From positions 1 through 30,088 of the forward strand of contig DIXL01000061.1 of the NCBI GenBank assembly GCA_002428685.1: a stretch of DNA of 30,088 nucleotides. Reading direction: 5' to 3'. Both the position numbers and the translations under genes were made by a program. The DNA comes from Cloacimonetes bacterium UBA6081. Its GTDB lineage: Bacteria; Cloacimonadota; Cloacimonadia; Cloacimonadales; Cloacimonadaceae. This document shows positions 24,201 to 30,088 of the stretch, piece by piece. The number at the start of each line of letters is the position of its first letter. The first letter of the stretch is position 1. Under the pieces are notes generated by a model. The model saw nothing but the letters and a program-made list of their open reading frames with translations, was not told the DNA's origin and made no database searches.

Positions 24201-26766
24201 TCATCCTATAGTTTCCAGTTAAGTTAATAGTCAAAGTGTTCCCATAGCTCATATTCAATATACCGCCGGAGATAAGCAGGTTACCCCCTACGTTTGTAGT
24301 ACTGGTTGCATTCCCCAAGCGAAACTGCCCATTGCCAGTAGCGGCAATAGTAAAGTTCCCGGCTATGTTATCGAGTGCTTCCTCAGCACTTATATTAGCC
24401 ACTTGCGCAGGACAATTCCAGGTGAAATTACCAAAAGTCTGCCCTAAACCTGTTTGGGTTCCAGAGAATGTAGTGTAGCCGATAACTTCGCAAGTTGAGG
24501 TAGCATTCCATGTTGCAGTGGGTATCAATCCCACGGTAGTAGTAAAATTGCTTTGATACAAGCTACCGCTGCCAAAAGCCAAAGTGCCGGTAGTGGTAAT
24601 AGTCCCGGCATTGTTGCGCAGGGTTCCGTTCACCGTCATATCTGTGCCGGTTCCATTGGCGATAGTTAGCGTAATGCCGCTGCTTATATTTATCTGCCCG
24701 CCTGCGTCCACAGTTGTCTGGTCTGAGCTGACGTTGGCAGCAACGGTTACGGTATGCCCATTGCGAATACTGGTTGTATTGGCAGCATTTGTGGGAGAAA
24801 GTGTTGCTGTTGACCAATTTGTTCCATCATGCGAGGATTGCCAGGTTTCGGGGGTCGCCCAGTAACCTGTTGCATTAGAGCGGAAATAATCTGAGGTAAG
24901 CGAGACAAAAACAATAGTTTGGGTTCCGCCTGCATAGGCAGTTCCGGTTTTTGTTCCGGCAGAAACAGTTATGCTGCCGGTAGTCAGAGCATTAACGGCT
25001 ATGCTATTGCCAATAGTTGCCGCTACATCAAGATCACTTGTGATCCAGAAATAGCGCGTTTCCCCGGCAGTTAAGGCTTGAGTGAAAGAGGCAAAAGAAT
25101 GAGAGCCTATCCCTAAGCCGGTAGATAGAGTAGTCCCAACCTGAGTGGCACTGGCAAAGGCATCTGAAGTGTATGTCCACAGCTTAAAGTTATCAATATC
25201 TTCAGCAGCATAACTGCCGGTGGTTGTGAATGACAATCCTGTAAAATTGAGGCCAATATTGGGATTTAGAGTGAATTTATAAACAGGATTCTTGGCAGAG
25301 CCCGTCTGAATACTGGCTGCTGCAACCGCAGGATTTGTGCTGGCAAGAGTTGTGCTTGGAGTAAGAATACTGCCCAAACCTGCCAAAGTTACATACCCAA
25401 GATTAAAACCTGCAGTTTGCAAATATGTGGTTCCAGTTGTGAGAGTAAGTATATTGATCCCTGTAACATTACCGGTAAGATAATAGGTGCCGGAAGCACT
25501 AAGAGTAAGGTTATAATAACCGGTGCTGGCGGGGATGTTAAGAGCTGTAGTATAATCAATTGTCGAGCCGATATTATTGGTAAGGGTTCCGCTGCTCATT
25601 ATATCGGTTCTGTCTGCGCTAATGATTCCGTTATTACTAATAGTCCCCGTTAGCTGATAATTGCCAGAATTGAGCTTGCCATTATTGGTAAGAGTGCCGG
25701 AATACGCTGCCTTTGAAGCATTCAGGGTAACCCCATTGGCATTGGAGACGGTGATCGGCCTGGCAAAAGTGGATGGCCATTCTATGCCCACAGTTTGAAC
25801 TCCGGAGCCATTATAACGCAGGGAGGAAGAACCTCCGTAAGCGAGAACAGTACCGGAAGTTGTGGCTGTTCCCTCAAGCAAAAACACGCCATTGACTGTG
25901 GCACCGGTTATTGTTTTAGCTCCACTGCCTGATAAAGTGAGGTTTGAATACGTTACACCACGGATTGTTTGCGCCCCACTACCATTGTAATGAACCGTAG
26001 AACCGGTAGCGGTAGTAAGAGTGGGAGTGCTGGAAAAGGTACCCCCAAAGTTCATCGTTCCAGTGTTGGATAGATTGAATATGCAACCGGTAGTTCCGCT
26101 GGTAATATTACCGGAAACCGTTAATGTGCCTGTCGTTACATTAATAATATCATTCCGGGCAGTTGTAGTAGCAGACATAGTTAATGTAGTGCCTACAGTC
26201 ATTGTTCCGGCATCCACGTTGATAGTGCAAGTTTCCCCACTTGACGGGCGAGGCATCGATACTGAGCCAGATACTGTAAGCGTGTTTGTCCCGCTAATTG
26301 TAAGAACGGAGTTTGAGTTACTTATTGTAGCAAAAGTAAGAGATGCGCAAGAAGCAGACATGTTAACAGTAACAGTAATACCTTGATTAATCGTTACAGC
26401 GTCAACCGCAGCAGGGATAGGTGCCCGGTAATTCACTCCACTATTGGTGGACGCTGCATTGGTTGTAAAAGTAGCAGATGTATTGTTGCTGATAGATGCA
26501 ATCGTTCCGATCAGTGTGTTCGTGGTAGTAGTAACTATTGACCCCACAGATAGCTCGGTGAGGAAGGCAGTGCCGGAACCGGTAAGGGTTGTACTCGAAG
26601 TGCTGGTTGTAATAGTACCAGTTCTGTTTGCAGTACCACCCGTCCAAGTTCCTGAAGTGTACCAGTTACCTGTTGTACTGGCGGTAATAGATAGGGCATT
26701 TAAGTTGAAACTAATAGCCGTTATACCCAAAATGAGTAATAAAAGTACTAAAATTCTGAACTTCAT
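18226..26766 (-). CDS. giant secreted repeat protein with FlgD-like/T9SS-type C-terminal sorting domain
   Basis: Predicted cell-surface or released protein of 2846 residues, rich in Thr, Ser, Gly and Asn. A signal peptide is clear: MKFR, a Leu/Ile stretch, and a likely cut near residue 24. ATG 26766 is chosen over 26808 because GGAG lies seven to eight bases upstream and the signal peptide begins there. Residues about 25-1350 are mostly short beta-strand repeats (TLTNNG, LTISG), probably a beta-helix. Six copies of an approximately 150-residue module (PVYKFTL...GLGxGSHSF...RYFWITTD...TGTAYAGGxQT) occur, one at about 475-620 and five from about 1340 to 2095. A DUF2341-like domain (about 2120-2220), a laminin-G-like segment, an FN3-like domain (about 2417-2500), and a C-terminal YPNPFNPSTNIKYG...SGIYIIKL sorting domain (about 2755-2845) follow. 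Function could be adhesion or S-layer-like. Confidence 0.9.
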   Translation of the reverse strand: MKFRILVLLLLILGITAISFNLNALSITASTTGNWYTSGTWTGGTANRTGTITTSTSSTTLTGSGTAFLTELSVGSIVTTTTNTLIGTIASISNNTSATFTTNAASTNSGVNYRAPIPAAVDAVTINQGITVTVNMSASCASLTFATISNSNSVLTISGTNTLTVSGSVSMPRPSSGETCTINVDAGTMTVGTTLTMSATTTARNDIINVTTGTLTVSGNITSGTTGCIFNLSNTGTMNFGGTFSSTPTLTTATGSTVHYNGSGAQTIRGVTYSNLTLSGSGAKTITGATVNGVFLLEGTATTSGTVLAYGGSSSLRYNGSGVQTVGIEWPSTFARPITVSNANGVTLNASKAAYSGTLTNNGKLNSGNYQLTGTISNNGIISADRTDIMSSGTLTNNIGSTIDYTTALNIPASTGYYNLTLSASGTYYLTGNVTGINILTLTTGTTYLQTAGFNLGYVTLAGLGSILTPSTTLASTNPAVAAASIQTGSAKNPVYKFTLNPNIGLNFTGLSFTTTGSYAAEDIDNFKLWTYTSDAFASATQVGTTLSTGLGIGSHSFASFTQALTAGETRYFWITSDLDVAATIGNSIAVNALTTGSITVSAGTKTGTAYAGGTQTIVFVSLTSDYFRSNATGYWATPETWQSSHDGTNWSTATLSPTNAANTTSIRNGHTVTVAANVSSDQTTVDAGGQINISSGITLTIANGTGTDMTVNGTLRNNAGTITTTGTLAFGSGSLYQSNFTTTVGLIPTATWNATSTCEVIGYTTFSGTQTGLGQTFGNFTWNCPAQVANISAEEALDNIAGNFTIAATGNGQFRLGNATSTTNVGGNLLISGGILNMSYGNTLTINLTGNYRMTGGTLTESGYGAGAINFVGTTSQLITITGSPTISNMINFAVNSGAIIEFASESTVLSGSSGTFTANSGSTLIIKHAGGIASTGATGCVQTTGTRILNAAANYTYSGSEAQVTGTGRTGAANLTINNTVGVTLSAAITITGACTINTGAALATNNYNVAFGGNFTNNGTFTAGSSAITIQGTATQSIAGFTATGTVSMTKTGGIATLVNNVSGGALTINGSGGTLNLGTGLTHTFTGTWTRTNGTLNGGSSTLRLGSGFSGTGGTFTANTGTVEYYAAGAQTIARVTYNNLTFSGGGAKNATGAYTVNGILTLEGTSTTTGTAPSYGASSSLRYNGSGVQTVGIEWPSTFARPITISNANGVTLNASKAAYTGTLTNNGKLNTANYQLTGTVSNNGIIAAARTTIMSGGTLTNHTGSTIEYTTPLNIPASTGYYNLTLSASGIYYLTGNVSGVNILTLTTATTYLQTASYSIGYVTLAGLGSIISPTVSLASANPAVAPANLGQSTTKNPVYKFTLTPNFAINFTGLSFSTTGSYVGADLVNFKLLTNTTDTYSGATQVGTTLTSGLGVGSHSFASFTQALSIDATRYFWITTDIAATATAGDSLTVSALTTSNITTSAGSKIGTAYAGGKQTVVAVVTTLSSDDPAVSAGNMGVGTTADVFYKFTLTATYQVNLTAVTIATTGTATDADLNNMRLWTSATNSFASATQIGSTLTTGLGAGNHAFNSLTQALTADATRYFWVTMEIDAAATSNRTISASALTTANFSVSLGTKTGTAYAGGAQTIVAVITTLASTNPAVPAANLGRGTVKNPIYRFTLNPTVGINFTGLNFVANGTYVAGDIDNFKLWSSLSDTLSTAMQVGTTLTSIAASGALQTFASFTQALSAGITRYFWVTTDLDAAATAGRTITVAALTTARITVSLGTITGSPSIGGTQTITASTVTLSSSNPAIAAGNLVQGAPKKPVYKFALYRDSATGTINFTALTFSTSGSYVAADISKLQLWYSTSDDIRTGAWVGGDITTGLGVGDHSFGTFTVPVPIVESQIHYFWITTDVNATAVVGHNLVVSAITTLSFTISAGTKTGSASAGGVQTVRSPVTTIDTVFHEIEESDLAQNSTKRPIASFKLFTDGLVDISNISFTSAGDYAASDITKFQLWTGILEDFSGDAQIGGDITTSLGAGSHTFNSFSLALLHEDQQYFWITVDAAATATIGKKISVDALGSSNFTVSMGSKTGSSVAGGEQTFAAPQTWLYAIGQPVGPLVGAGTGYQLRVTLHYGSGTDAGEHVYLDGRCRQDFGDIRFYEGPTELDYWIESMSYGLSATIWVEISGDMSTNAIPFTIRFGNDSATTTSNGNNTFLFFDDFNRTDNSFAKWTKHKNLDGSTTTIPVGKNFARLAGGIKSGTYGHAVLGSSATYSGMTDGSVEYRLRVAQDAISEVGVRGTFADPGTGYKGRIDARRGPQGGSSILAPPYYSWAFLSDAPELFDWPTPGAWYHGTINAFGTRIDLLKDDVLKRSSNLGSVSGPGEISLQNHYGPYSDYDWVAVRKYAGGEPVRGAWIWSPVTQPATAVCHNGFTAHWESVPGATGYQLDVLEDDGETYVSGWENVSVSLNVHRVEIVGVNTEYKYRVRAVYNRGVSPSSSLISVSTTEAVDGVTASTSILGNADRTYVPPVASDPPFSDNDITIDPDGSSTWDYSLMVTWHPTGYDGYSKIRLVLTVSCTEDLALNGTYRINHAGMGFSPASALYKWGGNWFGLTGSFYADSTVVAVSGLSKGSKGDLVIALDDGSGTLPVELSSFMATVNPINQVQIQWVTQSETNVSGFKIYRSDSELFESAICLNVFIPATNTSQMQVYQFVDEEVTSSGTYFYWLENLDLDGSSMMHGPVVVLFNVSGSGVPPIPVIPGVNSIYPNPFNPSTNIKYGVPSSGEVDLSIYNLKGQVVRTLVKESKSSGTYGAIWNGEDNHGDRVSSGIYIIKLSLGKQNWKSKLVLSK
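22295..25990 (-). repeat. internal 1.09-kb duplication in the giant gene
   Basis: Bases 24905-25990 (about residues 259-620) and 22295-23380 (about 1129-1490) encode the same series of segments, offset by 2610 bp (870 codons). Matching blocks include GSGVQTVGIEWPSTFARP, SNANGVTLNASKAAY, NIPASTGYYNLTLSASG and GYVTLAGLGSI, followed by one copy of the 150-residue module each. DNA matches are close but with many third-position changes, so the duplication is not recent. Confidence 0.85.
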
Positions 26767-27203
26767 GATAAATCTCCTTCGAATGAAGTTGTTAATGATA
26801 ACTGACAAAAAATCTCAACCCGGGGGGAGTAGTTTTGATAATGCGCATAATTATATTTCTGACTATGCTTTGCACCCTTTGCGTAGGCGGAAATTCCGGA
26901 AAATATAACACATACAACGCTTTGTGGGTTATATGTGTTATACTTACTGGTCTCAAATTCGTCTTGGTTCATATTCATGTGTTGATCCTTGCAATGCTAT
27001 ATTTATGCCCTATTATTACGCATTACCTGTTCCAAACGAAACAGAATATTTTTAAAATTGTTATTGCTTGACAGCTATAGTGTTATGCAGATATCATGAA
27101 TAGTGTTTTTGCGCATTTCTGCAATTTCAGCTGAATTTCTTGCAAGAATGCAATCTCAGTTTTGCAAGATCGCTGAAGAAAGGGAAAAAACTGAACGCAA
27201 AAA
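26767..27203 (-). promoter_or_regulatory. leader/intergenic region with dyad upstream of the giant gene
   Basis: A 437-bp non-coding stretch between the regulator and the surface-protein gene, very AT-rich. It holds a perfect 11-bp inverted repeat, TATAACACATA (26904-26914) and TATGTGTTATA (26932-26942), 17 bases apart and about 140 bp upstream of the start codon, where an activator or repressor site would be expected. A search by eye for a sigma-54 -24/-12 element (TGGCAC-N5-TTGC) facing the giant gene found none. TTGCAAG and related GCAA words recur at 27139-27167 near the regulator's stop. Confidence 0.5.
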
Positions 27204-29447
27204 CTACTTAATACCCAAACGTCTCAGTTTTCTGCTAAAAGTGCTTTCTGTCATCTTGAGCATTTTAGCTGCATCAGATTGTTTGCCTCCGCACCTGTCC
27301 AGGGTATTAATCAGAATAATCCTTTCCGCACTTTTCAAGTCTGTTCCCATGGGAAAGCTCAAATTGCCGTAATCGCCCTTCAAGCCTTTGATATTGTCCA
27401 AAATAGCAGCGTCCCAAACAGGTTTATAATGCAGGATAAAAATGCGTTCGATATAGTTCTTCAGTTCACGCACATTTCCAGGATAGTCATAAAAACGTAA
27501 CCTATCTAAAAAATCTTTCGTGATTTGCGGCTTGCCTTTATTGGTTTCTTTGGCGTAAACATCCAAAAAGTAATCCACCAATTCCGTCATATCTGCCATT
27601 CTTTCCCTTAGGGGTGGGATGTAAATCTCCAAAGTGCTGATTCTATGGAATAAATCCAAACGGAAGCGATGTTCATTAATCATTCTCTGAATATCATTAT
27701 TGGTTGCGGAAATAATCCTGCAATCCACGCTTATTTCTGTTCCTTTGCCTACCGGAATCAAAGTTTTAGAATCCAGCACGCGGAGCAATTTTGCCTGAAA
27801 GTCTATAGGCATTTCGGATATCTCATCCAGAAACAAGGTGCCTTTATTGGCCAACTGAAAGAAACCTTTTTTGTCATAATCCGCACCGGTAAAGGCACCT
27901 CTTACGTGGCCAAAAAACTCGCTTTCAAATAGGTTGGGAGAGATGGCGGCACAGTTTACGGTTACATAGCTATATTCTCTCCGGCTGCTGTTTTCATGAA
28001 TCATGCGGGCAACAATCTCTTTAAGGGTTCCGCTTTCACCGTTTATAAAAACAGAGGTTCCCGGATGAATGGAAGCTATTTTCACTGTTTCCAAAATTCT
28101 CTTGGTTTCTCTGGAGCTACCCACAAATTGGGTTGGCATTTTTTGCTCCAATTGTCTTTGTGTAATTTCAAATTTACTCCGCAACTTGGCATTCTCATCC
28201 AAATAGGTTTCCAGCATCTTATTGGCATGAAGCGCACTATCGGTTTGAATCTGGATCAAGTGTTTGGTGCGAACTTGATCCAGCTTATCCATAGCCAGAA
28301 ATCCTCTGCGGTATTGTTTGGTTTCCTGATACAGAAAGGCTTCGGTGCGAATAGCTTTGGTTAGCAGTTCCCAATTTTTCATCTTTCTGAAGTGAGATAT
28401 GGCTTTTTTTATCAGAGGCAGAGCTTCATCGTAACGCTTCTGAGCAACTAAATTCAGACCAATGTTGTTGGAAACTTGCATCTGAAGATCCAAATTACCT
28501 ATTCGCTCCGCAATTTCTGCTACCTTTTTAAAACACTCCAGAGCTAAATCAAAATCCTTATTTTGGCTGTAAGCATTTGCCAGATTATTGTAGATATTAA
28601 ATTCCGTGGAAGGGATGTCCAGGCCGGCTTCGTTTAAGATCTCAAGACTTATCAGGTAATACTTTATGGCCTCTGGAATGTTTTCTCTGATTTTGTTTAA
28701 AAGTCCATAATTGAAATTAATCCCAATCTCATAAGATGAGATTCCAAGTTCACGTGATAGCTTGCCTGCTTGCTTAAAAAGCTTTTCCGCCAGATCAAAT
28801 TTCTGCAAATGAGCATTTACAGAAATTAAATCTATAGAAAGAATCAATCTCTGTAACTTCAGATTGTATTGTTCACAAACATCATAAGCTCGGACCAGAT
28901 AGGCAAAGGCCAAATCATATTTACGCAGTCGGTTGTAGAAACTGCCAAGCTTCCACAGCAGATAGGCAGAGATTTGAGGGTCTTTTACCTTGTCCAAACT
29001 TTCTATTACTTTCATGGCATACATCTCTGCGGGTATTGGTTTTTGCACATAAAGGTAATATATAGCCCACAGCATCTTAATGGTCAATCCAGGATACACA
29101 CTAAAGGGTTTTATTAGCAACCCTTCAGCCGTTTCAAGGGTTTTATGCATTAATTCCGTTTGTGACAGCATTGATTGTGCAGTGGCTTTAACCATTAAAA
29201 AAAAAGGCAGTAGAACATTCTCCGGATGATTGTGCAGTTTATCTATATTTGCTTCGCAAAGTGCTATTGCCATTTCTGAAAAGTAACAAAACACATAGCC
29301 CTGAGCCAACACCAATTCTATCCATTGACGTTTATATTCAGGTTCTCCTTTGGGCTGCTTATACTTTGCTATGTATGCCAAAGGATTTTTATCCATTTCT
29401 TGCAGTAGGGTACTATACAGGCTCGGGAGCAGGCTATTGTTTTCCAT
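27204..29447 (-). CDS. TPR-containing sigma-54-dependent-type transcriptional regulator
   Basis: A 747-residue enhancer-binding-protein-like regulator. Residues about 1-400 are TPR-like helical repeats (NLANAYSQNKDFDLALECFKK, NIGLNLVAQKRYDEALPLIKK), a protein-binding sensor region in place of a receiver or PAS domain. The AAA+ domain is about 440-665, with the sigma-54 contact loop GAFTGA at about 517-522, Walker B TLFLDEI at about 536-542, LFHRISTLEIYIPPLRER, and YPGNVREL. A Fis-type helix-turn-helix (SDAAKMLKMTESTFSRKLRRLG) ends the chain. Walker A reads GESGTLKE (470-477), with Leu475 replacing the usual Gly, which could weaken ATP use. It lies just upstream of the giant surface-protein gene on the same strand. 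The Shine-Dalgarno is weak. Confidence 0.9.
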   Translation of the reverse strand: MENNSLLPSLYSTLLQEMDKNPLAYIAKYKQPKGEPEYKRQWIELVLAQGYVFCYFSEMAIALCEANIDKLHNHPENVLLPFFLMVKATAQSMLSQTELMHKTLETAEGLLIKPFSVYPGLTIKMLWAIYYLYVQKPIPAEMYAMKVIESLDKVKDPQISAYLLWKLGSFYNRLRKYDLAFAYLVRAYDVCEQYNLKLQRLILSIDLISVNAHLQKFDLAEKLFKQAGKLSRELGISSYEIGINFNYGLLNKIRENIPEAIKYYLISLEILNEAGLDIPSTEFNIYNNLANAYSQNKDFDLALECFKKVAEIAERIGNLDLQMQVSNNIGLNLVAQKRYDEALPLIKKAISHFRKMKNWELLTKAIRTEAFLYQETKQYRRGFLAMDKLDQVRTKHLIQIQTDSALHANKMLETYLDENAKLRSKFEITQRQLEQKMPTQFVGSSRETKRILETVKIASIHPGTSVFINGESGTLKEIVARMIHENSSRREYSYVTVNCAAISPNLFESEFFGHVRGAFTGADYDKKGFFQLANKGTLFLDEISEMPIDFQAKLLRVLDSKTLIPVGKGTEISVDCRIISATNNDIQRMINEHRFRLDLFHRISTLEIYIPPLRERMADMTELVDYFLDVYAKETNKGKPQITKDFLDRLRFYDYPGNVRELKNYIERIFILHYKPVWDAAILDNIKGLKGDYGNLSFPMGTDLKSAERIILINTLDRCGGKQSDAAKMLKMTESTFSRKLRRLGIK

Positions 29448-29561
29448 AAAATTAATCCAAATTTCTTTCTATCATTAAAAAAGACATTTTATGTATGAGG
29501 GCACATTTGTCCAGCTTTTTGTCAAGTCCCTTCTGCCACAAAAAAAAATGCCATAAATAAC

Positions 29562-29699
29562 TGTCGTTCCCGCGGAGGCGGGAATCCAGCCCTTGATAAT
29601 CCTGTAGGGATGACACAAAATGTTAAAGCAAATACTGTCCTATCTGCCGCTCTTCCAGAGCTGTTTCCGGGCTGGATTCCCGCCTCCGCGGGAACGACA
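29562..29699. repeat. 138-bp MITE-like element, copy B
   Basis: Same length and terminal inverted repeats as copy A at 12924; the centre differs at about ten positions (for example GTTAAAGCAAATACTGTCC in place of the copy A version). It lies upstream of the regulator gene, within the tandem duplication. Confidence 0.92.
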
Positions 29700-29740
29700 A
29701 CTTCAGAGCAGGCTTGAAAAGAAGAGATATTGATGGCACC

Positions 29741-29850
29741 TTTGTCCAGCTTTGACCACCTTTGACCACCTTTGACCAGCTTTGATCACCTTTGTCCAGC
29801 TTTGACCAGCTTTGTCCAGCTTTGTCCAGCTTTGTCCAGCTTTGTCCAGC
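29741..29850. repeat. 10-bp minisatellite, 11 units
   Basis: Eleven uninterrupted 10-bp units of TTTGTCCAGC with variants TTTGACCACC, TTTGACCAGC and TTTGATCACC clustered in the first half; the last four are identical. A single unit with the same right flank lies at 29506-29515, and a further array starts at 30075. Units are not multiples of three and give no real protein. Confidence 0.95.
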
Positions 29851-29895
29851 TTTTTGTCAAGTCCATTCTGCCACAAAAAAAATGCCATAAATAAC

Positions 29896-30033
29896 TGTCG
29901 TTCCCGCGGAGGCGGGAATCCAGCCCTTGATAATCCTGTAGGGATGACACAAAATGTTAAAGCAAATACTGTCCTATCTGCCGCTCTTCCAGAGCTGTTT
30001 CCGGGCTGGATTCCCGCCTCCGCGGGAACGACA
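29896..30033. repeat. 138-bp MITE-like element, copy C
   Basis: Appears identical to copy B by eye, displaced by exactly 334 bp, and therefore most likely copied by tandem duplication and not by a separate insertion. Confidence 0.92.
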
Positions 30034-30088
30034 ACTTCAGAGCAGGCTTGAAAAGAAGAGATATTGATGGCACCTTTGTCCAGCTTTG

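Larger units (their letters stand above)
29500..30088. repeat. 334-bp tandem duplication, running off the window
   Basis: The block starting GGCAC (29500) is repeated with a constant 334-bp offset: TTTTTGTCAAGTCC and CTGCCAC flank, a 138-bp MITE-like copy, then CTTCAGAGCAGGCTTG and GAAGAGATATTGATGGCACC. From 29562 to 29754 the matching bases at +334 appear identical by eye. The copies differ in a C/A just before the MITE and in the number of 10-bp units (1, then 11). A third copy begins at about 30071. Confidence 0.9.

Noticed and set aside
26860..26895. Sigma-54 promoter (TTTGCACCCTTTGC)
   Set aside because: It is on the wrong strand for the giant gene, lacks the GG of the -24 element, and has three bases where five are needed between the two boxes.
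20048..26908. Plus-strand Val/Pro-rich ORFs opposite the giant gene
   Set aside because: They are mirror translations of Thr/Gly/Asn-rich repeats and share their periodicity.
29741..29850. CRISPR array
   Set aside because: Units are 10 bp, contiguous and without spacers; this is a minisatellite.
29703..29888. Repeat-protein ORF on minus (KLDKAGQSWT-like units)
   Set aside because: It is the translation of the 10-bp tandem array and has no ribosome binding site or non-repeat domain.

Overview
The window most resembles a chromosomal segment of Candidatus Cloacimonadota (WWE1, Cloacimonas-like) or a near relative in the Fibrobacterota-Chlorobiota-Bacteroidota neighbourhood. The clues are a pyruvate,phosphate dikinase of the anaerobe type, a 2.8k-residue surface protein ending in a YPNPFNPST-type FlgD-like sorting domain, and a TPR/sigma-54 regulator beside it. 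No rRNA or single-copy phylogenetic marker is present, so the placement is inference.

Bases 1-5113 form an AT-rich accessory block, all on the minus strand, that looks like a small defence island. In transcription order it holds an adenine-type DNA methyltransferase fused to an Mrr/PD-(D/E)XK-like nuclease domain, a large PIN-like protein 38 bp behind it, a HigB-type toxin, a HigA-type antitoxin fused to an ImmA/IrrE-like HExxH metallopeptidase domain, and a small unknown ORF. Bases 5352-6238 are a rearrangement scar: the 3' end of an esterase gene on minus abuts a broken TPR/Fis-HTH regulator gene on plus.

Bases 6564-17501 are housekeeping. They carry pyruvate,phosphate dikinase with a clear terminator, a zinc-ribbon protein, a DUF1232 protein overlapping an XTP/dITP pyrophosphatase, a phosphomannomutase/phosphoglucomutase, an asd-M20 deacetylase pair on minus (probably lysine/diaminopimelate synthesis), tRNA-Arg(CCT), and an RNase II/R-family exonuclease. 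These genes are separated by several non-coding mobile-looking repeats: a double hairpin (9802-9855), about 50-bp inverted repeats around a GxxExxY nuclease-like gene (11061-11536), a 138-bp element with 30-bp perfect terminal inverted repeats (12924-13061, seen twice more at the window end), and a 258-bp element with arms built of a 14-bp unit (15194-15451).

Bases 17539-29447, all minus-strand, hold an IS630 transposase fragment, a 75-residue unknown protein, the giant secreted repeat protein, and upstream of it a TPR-AAA+-Fis regulator with GAFTGA but an altered Walker A. The order suggests, without proving, that the regulator controls the surface protein. From about 29500 to the end the DNA is non-coding: a 334-bp tandem duplication carrying the 138-bp element and a 10-bp minisatellite with 1, 11 and at least 1 units.
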